A DNA stretch of 64,000 nt from Marinomonas profundi (GTDB lineage: Bacteria; Pseudomonadota; Gammaproteobacteria; Pseudomonadales; Marinomonadaceae), in assembly GCF_020694005.1 (NCBI RefSeq), contig NZ_CP073013.1:1-64000 (forward strand), read 5' to 3'. This document shows, one piece after another, positions 31,645 through 41,865 of the stretch. The notes under the pieces were generated by a model. That model saw only the letters and a list, made by a program, of their open reading frames with translations. It made no database searches and was not told the origin of the DNA. The position numbers and the translations under genes are program-made. The stretch's first letter is position 1, and the number at the start of each line of letters is the position of its first letter.

Positions 31645-33573
31645 TTACTTGCTTAGCTGAACGATCAACTTGTTCATGCGGCCAACAAATGTCGCAGGAT
31701 CTTCTAACTGACCGCCTTCAGAAAGCGTGGCTTGCTCAAACAGCAACCAAGCCATATCCGCAAAACGCTCTTCGTCTGTTTCAGCGTCCATCTTAGCGAC
31801 GATTGGGTGATCTGGGTTCACTTCTAGCGTCGGCTTAGAATCAGGCAACTTCTGCCCCGCCTGTTCAAGTAAGCGACGCATCTGCAGACCCATATCGTAT
31901 TCACCCACCACTAAACAGGCTGGGGAATTGGTCAAACGGTCCGTTGAGTTAACACCGGCCACTTTCTCATCCAACACGGTTTTCATACGATCAAGAAGCG
32001 GCTTCATTTGCTCAGCCTTTTCTGCTTTCTCTTTTTTCTCTTCTTCGTTTTCTTGGTCAGCTAAGTCAAGCTTACCTTTGGTAACATCTTGGAAAGATTT
32101 GCCGTCGAATTCTTGCAAAGAAGACATCATCCATTCGTCAATGCGATCACTTAGTAACAAGACCTCAAAGCCTTTTTTACGCAAGATTTCTAAGTGCGGG
32201 CTATTCTTCGCAGTATTATGGTTCTCCGCGTAGATGTAGTAGATCTTATCTTGACCTTCACTCATGCGCTCAATGTAGTCTGCCAAAGACACGGTTTGCG
32301 CCGCCGCATCGGTATGAGTTGAACTGAAGCGCAACAAGCCAGCAATTTTGTCTTTGTTGCCCATATCATCGGCAGGACCTTCTTTGATGACATTACCAAA
32401 CTCATCCCAGAATTTTTGATAGTCTTCTGGCTCGTTCTTCGCCATCTTGCTCAACATATCCAATACACGCTTGATCAAGGCAGAGCGCATAGAGTCAACC
32501 GCGTGGTCGTTTTGCAAAATTTCACGAGAGACGTTCAAAGACAAATCATTAGAATCCACCACGCCTTTCACGAAGCGCATATACGGCGGTAAGAAGGCTT
32601 CTGCTTCATCCATAATGAACACGCGCTGAACATACAACTTCAAGCCGCGCTGCATATCACGGTTCCAAAGGTCGTAAGGCGCCTTAGAAGGAATGTACAA
32701 TAAGCTGGTGTATTCCAACTTGCCTTCTACTTTATTGTGCGACCATTTCAACGGCTCTTGGTAATCATGAGAAATATGCTTATAAAACTCTTGATATTCT
32801 TCGTCAGTGACTTCGTTACGAGGGCGAGTCCACAGCGCTTTGGCTGAGTTCACGGCTTCATATTCTGTTGCTTTGCTTTCATCAATCGGCTTAGGGTTGC
32901 CCTCTTCGTCCATTTCTGGGTAAACAGGCTTTTCCATTTCCACAGGAATGGAAATATGATCAGAATACTTGGTCACCAAATGACGTAGACGGAAGTTGTC
33001 CGCGAACTCTTTTTCATCGCCTTTCAAATGCAAAATGATGCGTGTTCCGCGTGTTTCTTTATCAATGTTTTCGATAGTGAACTCACCCGAACCATCAGAC
33101 ACCCAGCGTACCGCTTGATCCGCCGCAACGCCGGCGCGACGGGTTTCTACTGTGACTTTATCCGCAACAATGAAAGAGGAATAAAAGCCCACACCAAACT
33201 GCCCAATCAGCTGGCTGTCTTTTTTCTGATCGCCACTTAATTGCTCTAAGAAAGAAGAGGTGCCGGATTTGGCAATCGTACCTAGGTTAGTAATCGCCTC
33301 TTCACGGGACATACCCACACCGTTGTCATCAATAATGACGGTGTTGGTGTCTTTATCAAATTCAATACGAACACGAAGATTAGGGTCTTCAGCGAGAAGG
33401 TCTGCGTTAGCGACAGACTCAAAACGAAGCTTATCGACCGCATCAGACGCGTTAGAAATAAGCTCTCGTAGAAAGATCTCTTTGTTGGAATACAAAGAGT
33501 GGATCATCAAATGAAGTAATTGCTTAACTTCTGTTTGAAACCCTAACGTTTCTTTTTGAGTATCAGTTGCCAT
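31645..33573 (-). CDS. htpG: Molecular chaperone HtpG (Hsp90)
   Basis: 642 residues, the usual bacterial Hsp90 length. The N-terminal GHKL ATPase shows [15 protein letters not shown] and GQFGVGFYS; the middle domain has the conserved SREILQ and the dimerisation domain closes the protein. I start at 33573 ([20 protein letters not shown]) because the conserved N-terminus begins there; a longer frame to 33636 runs through the leader. The upstream region holds an unusual dyad with a heat-shock-like CTTGAAA (33654-33680). It has its own terminator, so it is monocistronic. Confidence 0.95.
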   Translation of the reverse strand: MATDTQKETLGFQTEVKQLLHLMIHSLYSNKEIFLRELISNASDAVDKLRFESVANADLLAEDPNLRVRIEFDKDTNTVIIDDNGVGMSREEAITNLGTIAKSGTSSFLEQLSGDQKKDSQLIGQFGVGFYSSFIVADKVTVETRRAGVAADQAVRWVSDGSGEFTIENIDKETRGTRIILHLKGDEKEFADNFRLRHLVTKYSDHISIPVEMEKPVYPEMDEEGNPKPIDESKATEYEAVNSAKALWTRPRNEVTDEEYQEFYKHISHDYQEPLKWSHNKVEGKLEYTSLLYIPSKAPYDLWNRDMQRGLKLYVQRVFIMDEAEAFLPPYMRFVKGVVDSNDLSLNVSREILQNDHAVDSMRSALIKRVLDMLSKMAKNEPEDYQKFWDEFGNVIKEGPADDMGNKDKIAGLLRFSSTHTDAAAQTVSLADYIERMSEGQDKIYYIYAENHNTAKNSPHLEILRKKGFEVLLLSDRIDEWMMSSLQEFDGKSFQDVTKGKLDLADQENEEEKKEKAEKAEQMKPLLDRMKTVLDEKVAGVNSTDRLTNSPACLVVGEYDMGLQMRRLLEQAGQKLPDSKPTLEVNPDHPIVAKMDAETDEERFADMAWLLFEQATLSEGGQLEDPATFVGRMNKLIVQLSK

Positions 33574-33653
33574 GTTGTAGCTTGCTCCTATTTGAATGAA
33601 CCTTCGACCAAAAGCCAAAGGTGTATTTCGTTTCACTTGTGCCTCATAGATAA

Positions 33654-33680
33654 AGCCTCTTGCAGCAATTTCAAGAGGCT
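33654..33680 (-). promoter_or_regulatory. 9-N9-9 dyad with a CTTGAAA element upstream of htpG
   Basis: AGCCTCTTG and CAAGAGGCT are perfect 9-base arms separated by exactly 9 bases. On the minus strand the first arm runs into CTTGAAA, the sigma32 -35 element; the expected -10 (CCCCAT-like) is poor. The dyad could be a regulator site, or the terminator of the upstream methyltransferase gene. Confidence 0.4.
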
Positions 33681-33780
33681 AACGCCGCAAAAGAAGCAAA
33701 AAGTCACAATAAACTTATGGATATAAAGCGGTTAGATGCATTCAGGTAGGGTCAAAGAAAATACCGACTCACCTTAACAA

Positions 33781-34491
33781 TCAAAGTGAGGTGTTTTTTC
33801 GAACCAAAGTCAGTCCATCACCGATTGGAATTAACGACAACTCAACCTCCCCATCAGTATGAATGATCTTATTGAGTTCACGCACAATGTTGGTGTCTTT
33901 ATCGGTAAACGCCTCGTCGGCGACGTTTCCCCACCACAGAGTATTATCTATCAACATACAACCACCTGGACGCAACAATTGTTTTGCCAATTGATAATAA
34001 GCCAATAAATTCTGCTTATCCGCGTCGATGAAGATGAAGTCAAAGGTTTCGCGCTCTTCTTCTAAAAACGACGCCATAACCGGCAACGCCTTATCGCAAT
34101 AAGCCCGAACACGATCCATAACGCCAGCTTGCTCTAAATAACGCGTCGCAATATCCAGCCACATTTGTTTCTTTTCAATGGCAACTAATATGGCATTTTT
34201 GGGCATCGCCATGGCCATCGACAAAGTGCTATAACCCGTAAAAACACCAATCTCAAGCAATTTTTTTGGCGCTTGCAGTTTGACTAATAAAGCCAGCAAC
34301 TGCCCCACTTCAGGCGACAGCTGCATGCGAGCCATATGATACTGGGCCGTTTCTCGACGCAAAGCTCTCAATAGATCATCTTCACGCACCGAGACATCAA
34401 CCAAGTATTGATAGAGCCTGTCATCGACCTTAATCGTACGATTAACAGGCTTATCGTCTTCCGGCAACGGTTTGGGGAAATTAGGAAGCAT
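33781..34491 (-). CDS. Class I O-methyltransferase (caffeoyl-CoA type)
   Basis: A 236-residue SAM-dependent O-methyltransferase of the caffeoyl-CoA/catechol family. It has the SAM loop LEIGVFTGYSTLSMA (about residues 80-94), the metal-binding aspartate in IFIDADKQNLL, and DNTLWWGNV near residue 184. The physiological acceptor is unknown in bacteria. It overlaps the 3' end of the DUF599 gene by 11 bases, so the two are co-transcribed. Confidence 0.85.
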   Translation of the reverse strand: MLPNFPKPLPEDDKPVNRTIKVDDRLYQYLVDVSVREDDLLRALRRETAQYHMARMQLSPEVGQLLALLVKLQAPKKLLEIGVFTGYSTLSMAMAMPKNAILVAIEKKQMWLDIATRYLEQAGVMDRVRAYCDKALPVMASFLEEERETFDFIFIDADKQNLLAYYQLAKQLLRPGGCMLIDNTLWWGNVADEAFTDKDTNIVRELNKIIHTDGEVELSLIPIGDGLTLVRKNTSL

Positions 34492-35212
34492 GAGATTTCA
34501 TAACCAGTCCACGGCTCAAGGTTTTGAAGGTTTTAGAACGGAATTCTCGACGATAAAGCACCGCCACAACCATCACGCTGGCCGCCATACAGAAATACGG
34601 CCCAAGGAACCAACCACAAAACGCCATGGCAAAATAGAAAGCACGCAAGCCGTAGTTAAATTGGTTCGCCGCCAAACTGCAGATTTGCGCCATATGCATC
34701 GCATATAATTCCCGCTCGCTGTCTTCGATACCACGCTCTGTTGCTAGCGGCGCACTGCCAACCAAAACGGAGCAAAAGTTATACTGCCTCACCGACCAAG
34801 TGAAGGTGAAAAATGCATAAGCAAAAATCGCTACCAGCACAACAATTTTCAACTCCCACTCTTGCTGACTCATTGGCGCCAAAAGATAAAAATCAGACAA
34901 AATGCCAATGGCTTTCTCAGAGTAGTTAAACGCCGTAAAAAGGCCCGCTATAATCAATAAGCTACTTGAAGCAAAAAACAAACTGCTGCGCTCTAAATTG
35001 GCCATCACGGAAGCATCGGCAATGCGGTTATCTCGCCTTAACAATCGCGACATCCAAGCCAACCTAAACTGATGCAGCACACTGACTAAACAAGCGCGCC
35101 GCTTGGAGTTATATTGAGCATAAAAAGCATACCCCCACCAACAGATAAAAAAGACCAAAAGTGTTGCAAGATCAAGGGTATTTAACAATGAAGAAACCGA
35201 ACGACTTTCCAT
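34481..35212 (-). CDS. DUF599 membrane protein
   Basis: 243 residues with four or five membrane segments. It has the family's N-terminal YNSKRRACLVSVLHQFRLAW region and the internal FTWSVRQYNF with the following RGIEDSERELYA stretch. DUF599 has no established function. It is the first gene of a two-gene unit with the O-methyltransferase. Confidence 0.8.
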   Translation of the reverse strand: MESRSVSSLLNTLDLATLLVFFICWWGYAFYAQYNSKRRACLVSVLHQFRLAWMSRLLRRDNRIADASVMANLERSSLFFASSSLLIIAGLFTAFNYSEKAIGILSDFYLLAPMSQQEWELKIVVLVAIFAYAFFTFTWSVRQYNFCSVLVGSAPLATERGIEDSERELYAMHMAQICSLAANQFNYGLRAFYFAMAFCGWFLGPYFCMAASVMVVAVLYRREFRSKTFKTLSRGLVMKSHAS

Positions 35213-35395
35213 AATTCCACTCTGCTTCGATGGTAATTTATCAAGCGCTCATTAGAGCATTTTTCATTTTACATGTCCCAATTTAGACCGATAAAATTTT
35301 GCCTATTCGCGGTATTTTTTACGGATAAAAAGTTTCAAAAAAACAGTTGCATCGGGTAGAAATATCGGTAATATCTGCGCCCATCAACACGACAT

Positions 35396-35480
35396 GCGGA
35401 TGTGGTGGAATTGGTAGACACGCTGGATTTAGGTTCCAGTGCTTCACGGCGTGAGAGTTCGAGTCTCTCCATCCGCACCA
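35396..35480 (+). tRNA. leuW: tRNA-Leu (anticodon UAG)
   Basis: An 85-base tRNA gene. The acceptor arms are GCGGATG (35396-35402) and CATCCGC (35470-35476), followed by A and an encoded CCA. The anticodon stem CTGGA/TCCAG encloses TAG. A long variable arm of the class II type is present (GTGCTTCACGGCGT region), and the T-loop GTTCGAGTC is standard. It stands alone. Confidence 0.95.
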
Positions 35481-35591
35481 TCTTATTGCCTCCCCTAGCT
35501 TGCCTCTCTCGCCAGCTAAACTGACTCTTTTTTCCATCCTGTCTTTTACTTTAGACAACCCTAACCAATACGCTCAATGTAAAATTCTCAA

Positions 35592-35622
35592 TAAAAAACC
35601 GAACCCATTGCTGAATTCGGTT
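35592..35622 (-). terminator. Terminator of pyrC
   Basis: Arms AACCGAA (35597-35603) and TTCGGTT (35616-35622). The plus-strand A-run at 35593-35598 is a T-run on the minus strand, following the pyrC stop by about 30 bases. Confidence 0.75.
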
Positions 35623-35650
35623 GTTAGACATTTCAGTCAATTCGCGCCGC

Positions 35651-36682
35651 TTACTTTAACGTCCAAGCAACGTTTTTACCGGCAAAGAAAGGCACGATAG
35701 GTTCGCCGTTTGGCAAGGTGATGCTAGCGGGCACTTGCCAAGAGTCACGCACCAAGGTGACGGTTTCTGTGTTGCGCGGCAAGCCATAGAAATCGGCACC
35801 ATAAAAGCTTGCAAAGCCTTCTAGCTTATCCAATGCGCCCAATTCATCAAATACCTGCGTGTACAACTCAAGTGCCGACCAAGCACTGTAGCAACCCGCA
35901 CAGCCACAATCTGACTCTTTACGATGCTTGGCATGAGGAGCAGAGTCCGTTCCTAAGAAAAACTTCGGCGACCCAGACTTCACCACCGCACGCAAGGCCT
36001 CTTGATGAGTACTGCGCTTTAACACTGGCAAACAATAATTATGCGGACGAATGCCACCGTCTAACATGTCATTTCGGTTCAACAATAAATGCTGAGGCGT
36101 AATCGTTGCTGCAACACCATCACGGGCCGCCAAGACAAAATCCACCGCATCTTTGGTGGTGATATGCTCAAACACGACTTTCAGGTTGGGCACACGCTCA
36201 ACAATCTTCACCATATGCTGATCGATAAATTCTTTTTCACGATCAAAAATATCAATGTGCTTTTGCGTGACTTCACCATGTATGAGCAACAACATATCGT
36301 TATCGGCTAACGCCTCAAACACCGGGTAAAGAGACTCAAGCGAATTGACGCCAGAATCCGAGTTTGTGGTCGCCCCAGCTGGGTACATTTTCGCCGCCAA
36401 AACACCCGCTTCTTTTGCGTCTTTAATATCTTGCACGCTGGTTTTGTCAGTTAAATAAATAGTCATGACAGGCGTAAAAGTACTGCCCGCAGGACGAGCC
36501 GCCAAGATACGCTCTTTATAACTTAATGCCAGCGCTGCCGTCGTAACTGGCGGTACCAAGTTTGGCATCACCACGGCACGCTCAAAGCAACGCGCTGTCG
36601 CCGGCACCGTCTCTAGCAGCATCTCTTGATCGCGGAAATGCAAATGCCAATCGTCTGGCTTGATAATCGTAATTTCGTTCAT
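35651..36682 (-). CDS. pyrC: Dihydroorotase
   Basis: 343 residues, close to E. coli PyrC (348). The zinc-binding DDWHLHFRD lies at residues 10-18. The carboxylated lysine is in [11 protein letters not shown] near residue 98, further histidine ligands are in LLIHGEV and VFEHITTK, and the catalytic aspartate is in FLGTDSAPH. It closes the ring to dihydroorotate in pyrimidine synthesis. The gene lies 8 bases downstream of the sulfatase gene on the same strand, with its own terminator. Confidence 0.95.
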   Translation of the reverse strand: MNEITIIKPDDWHLHFRDQEMLLETVPATARCFERAVVMPNLVPPVTTAALALSYKERILAARPAGSTFTPVMTIYLTDKTSVQDIKDAKEAGVLAAKMYPAGATTNSDSGVNSLESLYPVFEALADNDMLLLIHGEVTQKHIDIFDREKEFIDQHMVKIVERVPNLKVVFEHITTKDAVDFVLAARDGVAATITPQHLLLNRNDMLDGGIRPHNYCLPVLKRSTHQEALRAVVKSGSPKFFLGTDSAPHAKHRKESDCGCAGCYSAWSALELYTQVFDELGALDKLEGFASFYGADFYGLPRNTETVTLVRDSWQVPASITLPNGEPIVPFFAGKNVAWTLK

Positions 36683-36690
36683 AATAAAAC

Positions 36691-38625
36691 CTACGGTGAT
36701 TTTTCAGGTGAAAAGCGATACAGAGTATTATCAATCAACCCATTGATATAAATTTGCACATAGGCCTTTAATCGACGCTCTAATTGCTCGAAGTCTGTCG
36801 GATTACTCTGCTCTAATGGTGTTACAAATGTACTAGGCAAATAGCCCGTCTCAAAGGGTGCATTTTGCGCCATGGGCAACTTCACATATTTGTCTTGAGA
36901 CAACAACCAATAAGCGTCTTCTGCTTGAATGATCGCATCTGCCTGACTATTTTCCACCAACAGTGAACGACCAAATGGCAAAGTTTTATCCTTTTCTGGC
37001 AAATTCAAATAGTCAATAACAGTCGCTGGAATGTCAATTTGCTGGGCGATTTCGGTCACAACACCCGACTCGATACCTTCATTTGGCTGGTACAAAATAA
37101 TAGGAATTTGATGACGCCCCAATGAAGACGCAAAACGTCGATCAAAATTATCAGAGGTATGGTCCGCGGTGATAACAAACAAGGTATCTTTGTACCAATC
37201 CTTTGTCGCTGCCGTTTCAAAAAAACGCTTTAGCGCCATATCAGTGTATTGCACGACCCGATGCATTGGAATCTCACCTTCTTGGATCACACCTTCATAT
37301 TGCTTTGGCAGCGTATAAGGCGGGTGGGAGCTGATGGTAAACATACCCACCATAAACGGCTCGGGCATTTTATCTATTTCTTGCGCTGCAAATTGCAAAA
37401 ATGGCTCGTCGAAAATCCCCCACTGGCCATCAAACTGAGCATCATCTGGGTATTCATCCAACCCATAGTATTGCTGAAAACCAAAACGGTATGTGGTGTC
37501 ATCAAAATACATACTGCCATTCTTAGCCCCATGAAAAAAAGCACTGCTGTAGCCATAAGGTGCCACTATCCCCCCCAATCCATATACGGTATTTGATTGG
37601 TAAGGAGAACGCATATACGCTTCCGACATCAATGAAGGAATACCCGCCAAAATAGAAGGCACCGCTTCTATTGAGCGACGACCATTAGCAACGCCATTAG
37701 GAAAAAAGCGCCCCTGCTGAGACAGTTGCTGCAAAAAAGGCGCATAAGAATGAAGCCCGTAAGGAGGACCAAAATACTCAAGCCCAAAGCTTTCTAGTAT
37801 CAAAATAATCACATTATGCTTTTTAATCGTCGCACTTTCTTCCTCTGGCGACCCAAGCTGCAGCGCCGCTTTGATGTCATTATCAGAGGAAAAGTATTGC
37901 ACTCGTTTCAAATCATCAGCCTCTTCTCGCAATAAAGAAAATGGTGTATTCAAAACCAGCGCACCCAACGCACTCGAAGGATAACTGTAGGCGTTTAAAG
38001 CGCGAATAGGCTTAGATTGCAAACCGCCCCGACCCACAATAATAAACACCACAGTCAACACAAGACACATCAAAACCAATAAAGACGCCCTGATAGACAC
38101 TGTTTTGACACGCTTTTTTATCGCAAACAAACACCAAACATAACCAATCAATAAAGCCACACTACCAGCAGCATATCCCCAATACACAAAAATCAGCTCT
38201 GGAAACTGTGACCGCACATCATTAAACATGGAAAAAACTTCAGGACCACTTCGGCGCCCCGTGTAGGGAAAATAAACCGAGTCGATCAGATTGATAATAA
38301 CCATCGGAATATCAACCAAACATAAATAGAACAACACCAACGCCATGCAGAGACGGGCGAGAGCGCGAAACCAAATGAGAGCGAACAAAAGAAGCAGAAT
38401 AGGAGTGTTTAATAAAGCAACGATAGACAGGTCGAATCGCACACCGTGCAACAAGGCGAGAAAAATATCCCCCACCGGTTCGGCTGAAAAATAGCCCATG
38501 TGAATAAAAAAGAAAAACAATCTTGTGAATATTAGCCCTAAGGTTGTGAACAGTAACCCATAACCCAAAAAGACAAGCGGTGTTATGTTTTTTTCTTGTT
38601 GTTTTAACCGAATGCTTCGCAACAT
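36691..38625 (-). CDS. LTA-synthase-like sulfatase/phosphoglycerol transferase
   Basis: A 644-residue inner-membrane protein. Five N-terminal membrane segments occupy the first 200 residues. A periplasmic sulfatase-fold domain follows (about 260-560), beginning [11 protein letters not shown] with the first metal-binding glutamate. The nucleophile region is [14 protein letters not shown] and the second metal site is VITADHTSD with a distal histidine in LGRHQIPII. In Gram-negatives such proteins transfer phosphoglycerol or phosphoethanolamine to periplasmic glucans or lipids; the exact acceptor is unknown. It is co-directional with pyrC. Confidence 0.8.
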   Translation of the reverse strand: MLRSIRLKQQEKNITPLVFLGYGLLFTTLGLIFTRLFFFFIHMGYFSAEPVGDIFLALLHGVRFDLSIVALLNTPILLLLFALIWFRALARLCMALVLFYLCLVDIPMVIINLIDSVYFPYTGRRSGPEVFSMFNDVRSQFPELIFVYWGYAAGSVALLIGYVWCLFAIKKRVKTVSIRASLLVLMCLVLTVVFIIVGRGGLQSKPIRALNAYSYPSSALGALVLNTPFSLLREEADDLKRVQYFSSDNDIKAALQLGSPEEESATIKKHNVIILILESFGLEYFGPPYGLHSYAPFLQQLSQQGRFFPNGVANGRRSIEAVPSILAGIPSLMSEAYMRSPYQSNTVYGLGGIVAPYGYSSAFFHGAKNGSMYFDDTTYRFGFQQYYGLDEYPDDAQFDGQWGIFDEPFLQFAAQEIDKMPEPFMVGMFTISSHPPYTLPKQYEGVIQEGEIPMHRVVQYTDMALKRFFETAATKDWYKDTLFVITADHTSDNFDRRFASSLGRHQIPIILYQPNEGIESGVVTEIAQQIDIPATVIDYLNLPEKDKTLPFGRSLLVENSQADAIIQAEDAYWLLSQDKYVKLPMAQNAPFETGYLPSTFVTPLEQSNPTDFEQLERRLKAYVQIYINGLIDNTLYRFSPEKSP

Positions 38626-38673
38626 AGCCGACCTTATTTATCCAATGTCAATATTGAGTGACATATCATACAA

Positions 38674-38699
38674 AAAAAGCCGCATAAATGCGGCTTTTT
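38674..38699 (-). terminator. Bidirectional terminator after deaD
   Basis: GCCGCAT (38679-38685) and ATGCGGC (38688-38694) with a 2-base loop, flanked by A5 and T5 on both sides. It serves deaD on the minus strand. Confidence 0.9.
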
Positions 38700-38719
38700 A
38701 TCGGTATTATTTACACAAT

Positions 38720-40621
38720 TTAGCTGTTTTTGCGTGGCGCTCTTGGGCGACGCTCAGCACCGCGATTTGCATCACGATCACGACCGCCAGCACCCGCGTT
38801 TGGACGACGACGTTCACCGCCACCCGCTGGACGCTTACGAGTAGAAGGCGCTGCAGCGCGCTTATTTAGCTCATCAGCATTTTGAAGCTGAGCAATATCA
38901 GTACGCTGACCACAAATACGTGTTTTGCTCAACTTGCCCAGTGCTTCTGCACTTAAACTAGATGGCAAATCGACGGTAGCAAAATCTTCATAGATTTCGA
39001 TGTGGCCGATATAGCGACTTTCAATGTCAGCTTCATTGGCAATAGCGCCAACAATGTTGCCAGGCTTAACACCATCACTGTAACCCACTTGAACGACGTA
39101 GCGTGTCATAGCGGTATTTGGGTCATCTTTTAATGGCATTGCCTCTGCAGTAACAGGGCGAACTTTACGCTCACGCGGTGCACGATCACCTCTGTCTCCA
39201 CGATCGCCTCTGTCTCCACGATCACCCCTGTCTCCGCGATCGCCACGAGAACCATCACGGTCATCACGTCGCTCTCTGCGCTCTTGGCGAACTTCCATCT
39301 CAGACAACAGTAGCGGTGTTTTGCCTTGCGCCATGTGAGCCAAAGCCGCGGCCATTTTCAATGGGTCGACTTCGTTCTCTTTTTGATAGCCTTGAACAAG
39401 ATCTAGGAAAAAGTCTAGATTTTCATTGTCCATAACATCGGTAATACGCTGTTTAAAGCGATCAACACGGTGCGCATTAATATCTGACGCCGTTGGCAAT
39501 GTCATACTTTCGATTGGCTGACGAGTCGCACGCTCAATGGCTTGCAACATACGACGCTCACGATGAGCAACGAACAATATCGCTGTACCTGAACGACCAG
39601 CACGACCAGTACGACCGATACGGTGAACATAAGATTCCGTATCGTATGGAATGTCATAGTTAACAACGTGACTAACGCGTTCTACGTCCAAACCACGTGC
39701 TACAACGTCTGTCGCTACAAGAATGTCAATTTGACCATTCTTAATGCGCTCAACGGTACGCTCACGTAGATTTTGGCTGATGTCACCATTTAAGGCTTCA
39801 CAAGCATGGCCGCGTGCGGTTAGCTTTTCAGCCAATTCAACGGTTGCCGCTTTAGTACGAACGAAGATGATCATGCCATCGTGTTCATTCATTTCAAGAA
39901 TACGAGTCAAAGCGTCTAGCTTATGCAAGCCGCTTACTGGCCAATATTTTTGCGTAATCGTCATCGCCGTAGACGTTTTAGTGACAATTTTCACTTCTTT
40001 CGGATTATTCAAGTGACGGTTGGCCACTTGACGAATCACCGCCGGCATCGTAGCCGAGAACAAAGCGATTTGACGTGTCGGTGGTGTTTGCTCAAGAATC
40101 CATTCGACATCGTCGATGAATCCCATGCGCAACATTTCGTCCGCTTCATCCAGAACCAACGCTTTTAGCGTGTCCAATTTCAGCGTTTTACGACGAATAT
40201 GATCCATCACACGACCAGGCGTACCGACCACAACTTGAACACCACGCTTTAGCTGGCGCAGTTGAGTGTCGTATGACATACCGCCATAAATAGGCAAGAC
40301 ATGAAAATCGGGAAGATTACGGGCGTAGCTTTGAAATGCTTCAGCAACCTGAATAGCAAGTTCACGGGTAGGAGCCAGTACAAGTAATTGTGTCGTTTTA
40401 TCTGTAACGTCAATGCGAGACAGTAACGGAAGCGCGAACGCCGCTGTCTTACCAGTACCCGTCTGCGCTTGCCCCAAAAGGTCTCGACCTTCTAATAGAT
40501 ATGGAATACTTTGCGCTTGGATAGCAGATGGTTGCTCGTAACCTAGGTCAGCAACCGCTTTAAGAACAGGGGCGATTAGGCCCAACGAATCAAATGTAGG
40601 CTGAGTATCAGCGTCAGACAT
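38720..40621 (-). CDS. deaD: DEAD-box RNA helicase DeaD/CsdA
   Basis: 633 residues. The helicase core has AQTGTGKTAAF (motif I), PTRELAIQ (Ia), DEAD (II), SAT (III), TDVVARGLDVE (V) and HRIGRTGRAGR (VI). After it come a dimerisation region, an arginine/glycine/aspartate repeat linker (about residues 450-480), a DbpA-like RNA-binding domain, and a basic arginine/glycine-rich tail. DeaD acts in cold-stage ribosome assembly and mRNA decay. A bidirectional terminator follows. Confidence 0.93.
   Translation of the reverse strand: MSDADTQPTFDSLGLIAPVLKAVADLGYEQPSAIQAQSIPYLLEGRDLLGQAQTGTGKTAAFALPLLSRIDVTDKTTQLLVLAPTRELAIQVAEAFQSYARNLPDFHVLPIYGGMSYDTQLRQLKRGVQVVVGTPGRVMDHIRRKTLKLDTLKALVLDEADEMLRMGFIDDVEWILEQTPPTRQIALFSATMPAVIRQVANRHLNNPKEVKIVTKTSTAMTITQKYWPVSGLHKLDALTRILEMNEHDGMIIFVRTKAATVELAEKLTARGHACEALNGDISQNLRERTVERIKNGQIDILVATDVVARGLDVERVSHVVNYDIPYDTESYVHRIGRTGRAGRSGTAILFVAHRERRMLQAIERATRQPIESMTLPTASDINAHRVDRFKQRITDVMDNENLDFFLDLVQGYQKENEVDPLKMAAALAHMAQGKTPLLLSEMEVRQERRERRDDRDGSRGDRGDRGDRGDRGDRGDRGDRAPRERKVRPVTAEAMPLKDDPNTAMTRYVVQVGYSDGVKPGNIVGAIANEADIESRYIGHIEIYEDFATVDLPSSLSAEALGKLSKTRICGQRTDIAQLQNADELNKRAAAPSTRKRPAGGGERRRPNAGAGGRDRDANRGAERRPRAPRKNS
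39191..39244 (-). repeat. 18-bp coding tandem repeat in deaD (RGD linker)
   Basis: Three near-identical 18-base units (TCTGTCTCCACGATCGCC type, 39191-39208, 39209-39226, 39227-39244) encode repeated Arg-Gly-Asp in the linker before the RNA-binding domain. Further degenerate units flank them. Confidence 0.8.
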
Positions 40622-40720
40622 GTAAATTAGTACCTTTTATTGGTGAGTATAAGGCGTGTAAAAATTTACATGCCCTAATAGAATTCTTCGGACGAAAATC
40701 CGATGGCGAAGTATACGTGA

Positions 40721-40766
40721 AAAAAGAAAAAAAAGCCAGTAAGCTTATAAATAAGATCTTACTGGC
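40721..40766 (-). terminator. Terminator of the sbcB/AI-2E transporter operon
   Basis: 9-base arms GCCAGTAAG (40735-40743) and CTTACTGGC (40758-40766). The plus-strand A-rich run 40720-40734 gives the minus-strand T-tract. Confidence 0.85.
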
Positions 40767-40820
40767 TTAGCGCACGCTAAATGAAGGTACCGGAATTAAA
40801 GTGCCTGAATGCTGAATACA

Positions 40821-41855
40821 TCAACGCTTAGGCTGGCTCGTCTCAGAATCAATCATAATCGCCAACCAGTGCATTTTAGGGTTCGCCTCAAACGCCAACT
40901 TCATAATAATAGTCAGAGGAATCGACAGCAGCATACCGACTGGACCAAACACCCAGCCCCACAATAATAAAGAGAGAAACACAACCAAGGTCGACAAGCC
41001 TAGGCCTTTTCCCATGTAGCGAGGCTCAATCATATTTCCCACCACTAAATTCACGGCTAAAAAACCCGCCGCAGTCAAACCCGCAGACAAGCTACCAAGC
41101 TGAACAAATGCCAACAATACCGCGGGCACGGCGGCAATAATGGAGCCGATGTTCGGTACAAAATTCAATAAGAAAGCACACACACCCCATAAGATAGGAA
41201 AATCAACCCCTAATATCCAAAGCCAAAAGGTGATCAACACCCCCGTCAGGATGCTAACAAGCGTTTTGATCACCAAATAGCGATTAACGGACTGAATGAA
41301 TGACTCAAATTTTTGCAAAGAGTTCGAGGCATCATGCAAGGCTAAAGACAGTTTTTTAGGCAACTCCACCGCCTCAAAAAGAATAAAAATCACAATCATC
41401 ACCACCAGAACAAGATTGGTCAACGCGCTGCCTAGTCCTCGTAATGCATTTGCCACCATCTGCATCAATGCAGAAGGGTCAACATAGCCTTTCACTTGAT
41501 CATAAGAAATAGGCAAGCCCAAACGACTCACCACGTCAATAAGACTCGACATTTCTTCCGCAAAGCGCTCCTTATAGCTGGGCAATTGATTCGAAAAATT
41601 ATCTAGCGAGGCCCCAACCAGTAAGGCCAAAGAGCCGATTCCGACCAATATTAATAAAACCACCAATATAATGGCCAACCAAGTCGGCACTTTGCGCTGG
41701 CGCAAACTCGACATCACGGGCGCACAAATAATCGCAATAAACACCGACAGCATAAAAGGCACCACGATTTGAGAGGCCGCCTTTAAACCAGCAATAATAA
41801 TAATAAAAGCAGCAAAACCGACCAACCAGTGAGTTCCTGAAGATTGTTCACTCAT
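40821..41855 (-). CDS. AI-2E family transporter (PerM/YdiK-like)
   Basis: A 344-residue membrane protein of the AI-2E exporter-like family with about eight membrane segments. The family's central region is LLNFVPNIGSIIAAVPAVLLAF (shortened: FVPNIGSIIAAVPA, about residues 237-250), followed by IEPRYMGKGLGL near residue 285. Members move small solutes or ions; autoinducer export is only assumed from the name. It lies 10 bases after sbcB. Confidence 0.82.
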   Translation of the reverse strand: MSEQSSGTHWLVGFAAFIIIIAGLKAASQIVVPFMLSVFIAIICAPVMSSLRQRKVPTWLAIILVVLLILVGIGSLALLVGASLDNFSNQLPSYKERFAEEMSSLIDVVSRLGLPISYDQVKGYVDPSALMQMVANALRGLGSALTNLVLVVMIVIFILFEAVELPKKLSLALHDASNSLQKFESFIQSVNRYLVIKTLVSILTGVLITFWLWILGVDFPILWGVCAFLLNFVPNIGSIIAAVPAVLLAFVQLGSLSAGLTAAGFLAVNLVVGNMIEPRYMGKGLGLSTLVVFLSLLLWGWVFGPVGMLLSIPLTIIMKLAFEANPKMHWLAIMIDSETSQPKR

Positions 41856-41865
41856 TTTTATGTCC

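Noticed and set aside
35319..35558. 79-residue ORF on the minus strand over the tRNA
   Set aside because: It is antisense to tRNA-Leu. Such ORFs are well-known false predictions at tRNA genes.
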